Shown: in pieces, positions 44,550 to 49,592 of the stretch
Position numbering within the stretch: the stretch's first letter is position 1
Layout: each line of letters starts with the position of its first letter
Assembly (NCBI GenBank): GCA_900545525.1
Contig: UQZX01000021.1
Location: 1-49,592 of the forward strand
DNA: 49,592 nt
Direction of reading: 5' to 3'
Origin: an uncultured Prevotella sp.
Lineage (GTDB): Bacteria; Bacteroidota; Bacteroidia; Bacteroidales; Bacteroidaceae
Translations under genes and position numbers: made by a program
The notes under the pieces: generated by a model
The model's database searches: none
What the model saw: the letters and a program-made list of their open reading frames with translations, nothing else
Told to the model about the DNA's origin: nothing

Positions 44550-44571
44550 AAGCCGCAGATGTCTGCGGCTT
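44550..44571 (-). terminator. Hairpin overlapping a stop codon
   Basis: AAGCCGCAGA at 44550-44559 and TCTGCGGCTT at 44562-44571 form a perfect 10-bp inverted repeat with a two-base spacer (44560-44561). In RNA a stem of about 8-9 bp with a 4-6 base loop would form. It includes the TAA stop of the leftward gene at 44570-44572. A short T run follows. Confidence 0.5.
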
Positions 44572-45499
44572 ATCTTATAACCACCATGTATGCCGTGTTG
44601 TTCTCCGACAGATATATCTCGTAGTTGCCATACTTGTAATAGTCGCTGCCTTTGTTAAGCCGTCTTATTCCCTTAACGGCTCTGAGGCTGTTCAGGGGCA
44701 TTCCTATATAAATAGGTGTGCCTTCTATCTTCACGCCATGCTTGAACACTGTCATCTCGTCTACTATGTTGTCTCCGTCGCTGTCTGCCACTGTCAGCAC
44801 GTTGTCGTCACCGTCATAGCATTCATACTGCGTACCGTCACATCCGTATCCGCTTTCCTGTACCCTTGTATATACACCACGCATGGTCTTGGGCACATTC
44901 TGAAGTCTCATGCCTATCCTGACGCTTCCGAAGCTCTTCTGGGATATCGCCGGCAGGCTTGTGCCGCCTGACGCGGGCTTCTGCCATTCTATCGGTATGT
45001 TGTGAATATCCGCCCAAATGTCCTGCAGATACGTAACCACGCATATATGGCTGAGGCTCTTGTATGTTGTCGGAACCACCCACACCGGGCTAACGTATAT
45101 TCCGTTTGCGGCATCTTTCAGCGTCCATTCCCCGCGCGTCCAGTTCTTGTTTTCCACAAGCTTCTCACCGTTCGGACCGTAAACCTTGTCAGCCTTTACG
45201 CTGTAGTGCTTCCCGCTTTTTGTCTTTATGCGTATTATCACCTGTATCGCGCCATTTTCCGAGTTGCCCACAGCCTTGATAAATTCCATTGCTCCCCAGT
45301 TGTTTACAAACGAAGGCTCCTCCTGATATGTTATATATCCCGTTTTGTTTGAGCCGGGGTTGCTGCCTGTCTGTCCTGATACGCTGTTCAGGGCACTGTT
45401 GGCTTTTTGGAGAGCCTTTTCCAGTTTCTTTATGAATTGGGCTTCGGCACTGCATGATATTATCAATGCCATGATGACAAGAGTTATTTGTTTCTTCAT
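44570..45499 (-). CDS. Exported protein of unknown function with paired IGM motifs
   Basis: A 309-residue protein with a signal peptide (MKKQITLVIMALIISCSAEA), start ATG 45499. After a linker rich in Q, N, S and G (about 35-55), one region of about 120 residues resembles a beta-sandwich (AIQVIIRIKTKSGKHYSVKA, then WTRGEWTLKDAANGIYVSP). The C-terminal 110 residues carry two IGM-type turns (FGSVRIGMRLQNVPKTM and TPIYIGMPLNSLRAVKGI) that resemble the small BamE/SmpA-like fold, an observation and not a family match. I do not recognise the family. It lies downstream of the response regulator, in the same direction, with 87 bases between, so co-regulation with the two-component pair is possible. 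Confidence 0.75.
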   Translation of the reverse strand: MKKQITLVIMALIISCSAEAQFIKKLEKALQKANSALNSVSGQTGSNPGSNKTGYITYQEEPSFVNNWGAMEFIKAVGNSENGAIQVIIRIKTKSGKHYSVKADKVYGPNGEKLVENKNWTRGEWTLKDAANGIYVSPVWVVPTTYKSLSHICVVTYLQDIWADIHNIPIEWQKPASGGTSLPAISQKSFGSVRIGMRLQNVPKTMRGVYTRVQESGYGCDGTQYECYDGDDNVLTVADSDGDNIVDEMTVFKHGVKIEGTPIYIGMPLNSLRAVKGIRRLNKGSDYYKYGNYEIYLSENNTAYMVVIR

Positions 45500-45586
45500 A
45501 ATTCTTTTTTTGTTTGATTTTTTATATTCCTGAGTCTCAGTGGTAAAGCATGTAAAGATGTTTCATGATGCTTCGTGCCTTTATAT

Positions 45587-46228
45587 TTATGGCCGCATAA
45601 ATCCCCGTTCCATGGCTTTCTTTATAAGTTCAGCCATGTTCGAAGCCCCTAGCTTGCGCAGCAGCCGTTTGCGGTGGAACTCCACGGTGTTGTTCGATAC
45701 AAACAGCTGTGCGGCTATTTCTGCCGTTTTCTTTCCCTCGGCAATGGCTCTAAGCACGTCCAGTTCCCTTTCCGTCAGTATCTGCTGCTTCTCATATTCG
45801 CGGCAATACTCCTCGTATCTGCTGCTGTAATAGCTGTCGCCCGACACCACGCGCTCAACGGCTTTCCTCAGTTCGCCTATGTCGTCGCTCTTGAGCACTA
45901 TGGCATCGGCGCCGCTGTTCATCATGCGCTTTATTATCCAAAACTCCTCGTGCATGGAATGGAATATCACCGACACGTCGGGACTTATCTCGCGCAGCCT
46001 GTCCAAAAGGTCAAAGCCCGACATGTCCGGCAGTTCAACGTCTATGATGACAATGTCGAAGGCATGCTCCCTTGCGAGGGATATTGCTTCGACGGCTGTC
46101 GTTGCTTTGTCTATGCGCCTTATGCCGTCGCATGTCGACAGTAATGTGCTCAGACCAAGCAGCACAATCTGATGGTCTTCTATTACCAATATGTCAACTT
46201 CGCCTGTCTGCTTTATTTTATGGTACAC
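45587..46228 (-). CDS. NarL/LuxR-type response regulator
   Basis: A 213-residue regulator. The receiver domain covers residues 11-130: acidic pair Glu17-Asp18, phospho-acceptor Asp63 in DIVIIDVELPDMSG, and the conserved lysine in IVLKS. A LuxR-type helix-turn-helix lies at about 148-205 (LTERELDVLRAIAEGKKTAE, then IAAQLFVSNNTVEFHRKRLL). It binds DNA after phosphorylation in this family. The cognate kinase is the adjacent gene at 46381, transcribed first in the same direction, 152 bases away. The target is unknown. The exported protein gene at 44570 is a candidate. Confidence 0.95.
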   Translation of the reverse strand: MYHKIKQTGEVDILVIEDHQIVLLGLSTLLSTCDGIRRIDKATTAVEAISLAREHAFDIVIIDVELPDMSGFDLLDRLREISPDVSVIFHSMHEEFWIIKRMMNSGADAIVLKSDDIGELRKAVERVVSGDSYYSSRYEEYCREYEKQQILTERELDVLRAIAEGKKTAEIAAQLFVSNNTVEFHRKRLLRKLGASNMAELIKKAMERGFMRP

Positions 46229-46380
46229 TGCTTGTTTTTTGTAGTAAGGATTTCCACTATATTACTTTTCAGTTCAAAATTAAACATTTCATTCCTCATT
46301 ATCAAAAAAATGCGCTCAATAAAGCAGGATGTTATCGCAAAACTACGGCTAACGGTAGGGGCTTCAAGGCTTCTGTGCGC

Positions 46381-48201
46381 CTAAATACATACTTTTATGC
46401 GCGTACCCCTGCTGTCGGATTTCCACTCAAACTGCGCCCCTATGCTGTCAGCCCTGTCTCGCATCGAACTTATTCCTTTTCCGTTGTTTCCGTCCGTGCC
46501 TCCACCGTTTCCGTTGTCGGTCACGGAGAGTGATATGTGCGTTCCGTCGCATGTCATCTCTAACTCCGCCTTTGTGCATGCCGAGTGGCGTATCACGTTG
46601 CTCACTGCCTCCTGCATTATGCGGTAGAGCTGATAGGACACGCTGTCTGGAATGTTGCCCCAGCCTTCACCCCTCAGGCTGTATTCTATGTGCATGTTGT
46701 CCGGTTTAACAAGGTGCGTCAGATAGTCTGCGGCAATCTCGTCTATCGAAGCATACCTGAACGACGGCGGCATAAGCTCGTGGGAGATGCGGCGCAGCGA
46801 TGTGCGCATTGTCTGCACGCGGTCTGCCATTTCGTCCATGCCCGTGTTGCCGCTCCTGATGTCCATGCCCAAGGCAAGAAGGTCGTTGCATGCTCCGTCG
46901 TGCAGCTCGCGTGCCAGCCGTGCCCGTTCCGCCTCCATGCCGTCTATGTATTTGCGCGCCATGTCTATTTCCGTCTGTTGCCTCCGTGCCTTCCTGCGGT
47001 GTCTTGTCCACAGCAGTGCTGTTATGAGTGCTGCCGCAACTGCCGTCAGAACGGCAACCACAGCCAGCATGCGCGCCCGTTCGGCGCTCTTTTCCCGTTG
47101 CAGGCGGCTTATCTCCAGTTCCTTCTCCTGTGTCTTGAAGCGCACTGAATATTCCGACAGCTGTTTCTCCACTTCTCCGTTGCGCACACTGTCCTGCATC
47201 GCCACCGCCTCATGCTCCAGCCTGTATGCCTCGCGGTGGTTGCCAAGTCCGGCGTGGCATTGCGCCTCTATCATGCGCAGCTTGTAGAGAGGCACGGCAT
47301 GGAACGCCTTTATTGCTTCGAGCTGTTTTGCCGTGGCAAGTGCCTCGCGGTATTTGCCGCGGTCCAGCTGTGTCTGCATTTTCGATTCCATTATTCCCGC
47401 TACGGCGATGTTCGTTTCCGGCACCTCTGCGGCTATCTTCTCGCCCCTGGCAAGATAAAAGTCGGTTGACTTTTCGTCTCCCAGCTTGCGGCATGCGCTC
47501 AGCAGATAGTTTATCACCTTCAGCTTCAGCGGCGTGCTGTTCATGCTCTCCGCCTTTCCGAATACCGTCTTCAGAAGCGCGGCGGCACGCCTGTCGTCTC
47601 CTTTCTTGGCATACCCTATGCCCTCGTTTGCCATTGCCGAGAGACATTCAATCTCGTCGCCGGCCCTTTCTGCACATTCCTTCGCCTTTATCGAGTATCC
47701 GATGCCCTCGTCGTAGCGTTCCATTTCATAATACAGCACGGACAGGTTGTTGTACAGATAAGCCAGACCTTCGTCATATCCGCTCCGCTGTGCCGCCTCA
47801 ACACCCTCCTTGTAGCACGTCGCGGCAGAGTCGTTCATGCCCGACCGCCTGTATACAATACCCGTGTTTCCACACAATATGACGTACATCTCCACATTGT
47901 CGCGGCACATCTCCATGGCTTTCCTCCCGTATTCCAGAGCCTTGTCCATGTTTCCGCTCAGTGTATATGCGGCAGACATCTCTGCGTTGAGCATGCCCTT
48001 GGTGCTGTCGGCGGCGTTCTCATAGCCCAGCCCGCGTGCAAGCACGGCTCTTGCCGAGTCGTGCTCTTCCTTCTCATTCAGTCTGTTCGCCTCTTCGAGA
48101 CACTTGTAAGCCTCCCTGTCATCGTCGTTTTCCGTGCGGCTGCCGTTGCCGGTACATGCCGCTGCCGCAAGAAACGTCATCATTAAAATTAAGTTCTTCA
48201 T
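46381..48201 (-). CDS. TPR-containing membrane sensor histidine kinase (HisKA_3 type)
   Basis: A 606-residue kinase. I chose ATG 48201 because it starts a lipoprotein-type signal (LAAAAC, Cys16). The upstream frame reads through the 12-bp repeats. The periplasmic part (about 30-350) holds six or so tetratricopeptide repeats, for example AEMSAAYTLSGNMDKALEYG and AYLYNNLSVLYYEMERYDEG. A transmembrane helix lies at about 378-398. The dimerisation domain has His434 in ARELHDGACNDLLALG, and the ATPase has an N box (QEAVSNVIRHS) and G boxes (DNGNGG and GKGISSMRDRA). The lipobox plus a transmembrane helix suggests dual membrane contact. It pairs with the regulator at 45587. The signal is unknown, possibly a peptide or protein bound by the TPR part. 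Confidence 0.93.
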   Translation of the reverse strand: MKNLILMMTFLAAAACTGNGSRTENDDDREAYKCLEEANRLNEKEEHDSARAVLARGLGYENAADSTKGMLNAEMSAAYTLSGNMDKALEYGRKAMEMCRDNVEMYVILCGNTGIVYRRSGMNDSAATCYKEGVEAAQRSGYDEGLAYLYNNLSVLYYEMERYDEGIGYSIKAKECAERAGDEIECLSAMANEGIGYAKKGDDRRAAALLKTVFGKAESMNSTPLKLKVINYLLSACRKLGDEKSTDFYLARGEKIAAEVPETNIAVAGIMESKMQTQLDRGKYREALATAKQLEAIKAFHAVPLYKLRMIEAQCHAGLGNHREAYRLEHEAVAMQDSVRNGEVEKQLSEYSVRFKTQEKELEISRLQREKSAERARMLAVVAVLTAVAAALITALLWTRHRRKARRQQTEIDMARKYIDGMEAERARLARELHDGACNDLLALGMDIRSGNTGMDEMADRVQTMRTSLRRISHELMPPSFRYASIDEIAADYLTHLVKPDNMHIEYSLRGEGWGNIPDSVSYQLYRIMQEAVSNVIRHSACTKAELEMTCDGTHISLSVTDNGNGGGTDGNNGKGISSMRDRADSIGAQFEWKSDSRGTRIKVCI

Positions 48202-48205
48202 TCTG

Positions 48206-48213
48206 CAAAGATA
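48206..48213 (-). promoter_or_regulatory. -7 box of the kinase gene, 4 bases from its start
   Basis: The minus strand reads TATCTTTG, then CAGA, then ATG. The transcript would start at the start codon or within a few bases of it. A TTG lies further out than usual (about 23 bp). Confidence 0.5.
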
Positions 48214-48280
48214 ATGTTTTTGTCTGTATATCAGCACAATAATGCCGTAAACAGCCGTAGCCGGACCTTGTTTCGTGGCG

Positions 48281-48328
48281 GTGTATCGCATTGTGTATGC
48301 ACAAGTGTATCGCATAGTGTATCGCATT
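48281..48328. repeat. Four tandem 12-bp repeats in a divergent promoter region
   Basis: GTGTATCGCATT (48281), GTGTATGCACAA (48293), GTGTATCGCATA (48305) and GTGTATCGCATT (48317) follow without gaps. Three are nearly identical. They lie between the kinase and HU promoters, ending 5 bases before the HU -33 box at 48334. Confidence 0.85.
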
Positions 48329-48333
48329 CAGGC

Positions 48334-48364
48334 TTGACATGTAATGTCATTTGTATTATCTTTG
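48334..48364 (+). promoter_or_regulatory. HU promoter (TTG, 20 bp, TATCTTTG)
   Basis: TTG at 48334-48336 and TATCTTTG at 48357-48364, a 20-bp spacer. The leader of about 90 bases has GGGTACCC (48380-48387) and a stem-loop CAATCC/GGATTG at 48390-48407, which could act on translation. Confidence 0.75.
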
Positions 48365-48460
48365 CACCGTCGAACATAAGGGTACCCTGCAATCCTGACG
48401 AGGATTGTCAGACAAGAGAAACAACAAAACAATTTATTAACAATTAAAAGATTAAGAATT

Positions 48461-48913
48461 ATGGCAGTATTTTATCGTTTATATCAGAATAACAACAAGT
48501 CGGCAAGCGGTTACAGGAAATGGTATGCACGCGCAGTGGTGACTGAAACAATGACAACCCGCCAGCTGGCGGAGATAATGCAGGAGAACTGTACCGTGAA
48601 GCGGTCGGACATCGAAGCCGTACTCCGAGAGTTGGTACCCACTATGACACGCGCCATGCAGGACTCCAAACGTGTGAAGATAGACGGTCTCGGCTCGTTT
48701 AAGATAGGTCTGAAGACCAAGGCAGCCGCCTCGGCGAAGGAGTTCAACGCACAGAAGAACGTGCGTGGCATGCACGTCAACTTCATGCCCGAGACCTATA
48801 AGGACAAGAAAACAAACACCCGTGTCTGCGACCTGCTTAGCCGTTGCACCGTGGCAGAGCTTCCAAAAAACGCCGTGGTGACGGGCAATGCCGCGGAAGA
48901 GCCGCAGCCCTGA
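48461..48913 (+). CDS. HU-family DNA-binding protein, long Bacteroidetes form
   Basis: A 150-residue nucleoid-type protein. Residues about 25-110 have the HU fold: helical dimerisation part (TTRQLAEIMQENCTVKRSDI), then EAVLRELVPTM, VKIDGLGSFKIGLKT and the DNA arm with KEFNAQKNVRGMHVNFMPE. Compared with a 90-residue HU it has an N-terminal extension (MAVFYRLYQNNNKSASGYRK) and a C-terminal tail of about 30 residues, typical of the HU-related group common in Bacteroidetes. It probably bends DNA in the nucleoid. It has its own promoter, opposite to the kinase, and is followed by a terminator at 48977. Confidence 0.92.
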   Translation: MAVFYRLYQNNNKSASGYRKWYARAVVTETMTTRQLAEIMQENCTVKRSDIEAVLRELVPTMTRAMQDSKRVKIDGLGSFKIGLKTKAAASAKEFNAQKNVRGMHVNFMPETYKDKKTNTRVCDLLSRCTVAELPKNAVVTGNAAEEPQP

Positions 48914-48976
48914 CGTCATAGCCATGGCAACTTTATGAGCAGGCACAGCCTGTTGTAGTTCTCTGATTTAACTGTT

Positions 48977-49014
48977 ATTCCGCATTCCGCTCTTCGGGGA
49001 TGCGGAATTTTTTA
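48977..49014 (+). terminator. Terminator after the HU gene
   Basis: ATTCCGCATTCC at 48977-48988 pairs with GGATGCGGAAT at 48998-49008 with one bulged base, followed by TTTTTTA. Confidence 0.9.
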
Positions 49015-49042
49015 TATCCTCATTCCGGAAAAGATTATATTT

Positions 49043-49239
49043 TTACCTGCAATATACCTTTTCTTACATTGTAACGGAGTATTAGTTACCTTGCAATTAA
49101 TGCTTCCTTGCCTGACAACGGATGCTTCCTTATACTGCAATTAATACTTCGTTACATGGTATTTAATATCTCCTTGCACGGTAATAAATGCTTCCTTGCA
49201 GGGTAATTAATATCCCGTTGCGAAGTAAGGGAGTATCTG
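49043..49239. repeat. Tandem array of nine degenerate 22-bp units
   Basis: Unit starts are 49064, 49086, 49108, 49130, 49152, 49174, 49196 and 49218, each exactly 22 bp apart, with a 21-bp unit at 49043. Typical units read TTACCTTGCAATTAATGCTT then CC, and TTGCACGGTAATAAATGCTT then CC. The left end (TTR) and the TTCC end are the most constant. Confidence 0.9.
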
Positions 49240-49538
49240 TTGTTATAATTTGGGTTTGATGAATGATACATCCCTTCGTTCGTACGGATTGTTTTATGCC
49301 GGACTCACGTTAAATAAAAGGAGTCTGCCTTTCTTGTTTATTTGATTAATTATTAATATATTACTTATTTACTACATTTAAAATCGGGTGCAAAGATACT
49401 AATATACTTTTATTGATTGTATATCAGACAGTTAAAAATGTGTTAATAAAATATAAAACATACACTTGTATATTGATTTGCCATACTCTAAAAAGGATAA
49501 AAGCATCGCTAATCAAATAATCAAGTAATAGGTTCAGT

Positions 49539-49592
49539 ATGAAAAAAAGTTACTTTTTAGGATTGGCCATGCTGCTCGGTGTGACAGGGGAG
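49539..49592 (+). CDS. Exported protein, N-terminal 18 codons only
   Basis: ATG at 49539 starts a signal peptide (MKKSYFLGLAMLLGVTGE) that runs into the window end. The long AT-rich upstream and the exported start fit a surface or outer-membrane gene, for example a SusC-like transporter, but nothing beyond the signal peptide can be seen. Confidence 0.5.
   Translation, partial: MKKSYFLGLAMLLGVTGE

Larger units (their letters stand above)
48914..49538. other. 625-bp gap with terminator and 22-bp repeat array
   Basis: It contains the HU terminator (48977-49014), the 22-bp array (49043-49239), and about 300 AT-rich bases leading to the partial gene at 49539. A leftward TATCTTTG (49398-49391) is visible but serves no gene I can see. 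Confidence 0.6.

Noticed and set aside
46141..46380. Possible extra small gene between kinase and regulator
   Set aside because: No frame has a start with context, and the stretch is a simple 152-base gap after the regulator start.
49043..49239. CRISPR array or plasmid origin
   Set aside because: There are no spacers, and no replication initiator or partition gene lies nearby.

Overview
The window reads as chromosomal DNA of a Bacteroidales bacterium, most likely Prevotellaceae. The reasons are direct. Promoters follow the Bacteroidetes pattern TTTG/TTG, about 18-20 bp, then TAnnTTTG. One large secreted protein carries a type IX secretion C-terminal sorting domain. There is a remnant of a BspA-type leucine-rich-repeat protein, a Bacteroidetes-type LptD, a long HU-family protein and pectin-active glycoside hydrolases. 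tRNA genes lack an encoded CCA. The genus is inference from family knowledge.

Layout. 1-4.2 kb: coiled-coil lipoprotein, rsmI, divergent tdk, an AI-2E family permease and a small MerR regulator, closed by a bidirectional terminator. 4.3-12.2 kb: a 1342-residue T9SS cargo protein, then the mutS2-sirtuin pair. 12.3-18 kb: tRNA-Ser, a secreted GH2 enzyme, a repeat-bearing gap, then the lemA-M48 protease pair. 18-25.2 kb: BspA remnant, a 53-residue protein, an NADPH glutamate synthase-like oxidoreductase, and a lone 1356-residue NACHT-type STAND NTPase that looks like a defence gene. 25.3-34.4 kb: a secreted GH28 enzyme, tRNA-Phe, the leftward row sppA-lpxK-pnp-thiL, then rightward SDR and a second GH28. 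34.4-38.7 kb: a repeat-packed gap, lptD and a small outer-membrane barrel. 38.7-44.5 kb: two coupled secreted proteins (a gluzincin-like peptidase and an M23-like fold that seems to lack its metal ligands), a CPA2 antiporter, pepT and tRNA-Arg. 44.6-49.6 kb: an exported protein, a NarL-type response regulator with its TPR-sensor kinase, a divergent HU protein, a long array of 22-bp repeats, and the first 18 codons of an exported protein cut by the window end.

The most unusual content is intergenic. Three gaps (15.8-16.0, 20.9-21.0 and 34.38-34.46 kb) hold imperfect palindromes of one family, with cores resembling AAAAGACCGCCTTTT spaced exactly 22 bp apart. A fourth gap (49.04-49.24 kb) has a different motif with the same 22-bp period, and 34.85-34.94 kb has a further 22-bp repeat. 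A second family is a long inverted repeat (34-50 bp arms, about 105-bp loop) that fills the space between a stop codon and the next start codon at 28.2-28.4 and 42.7-42.9 kb, with a half copy at position 1. A 47-bp inverted pair at 34.64-34.87 kb looks like a small non-coding mobile element. These are read directly from the sequence. Their function is unknown.
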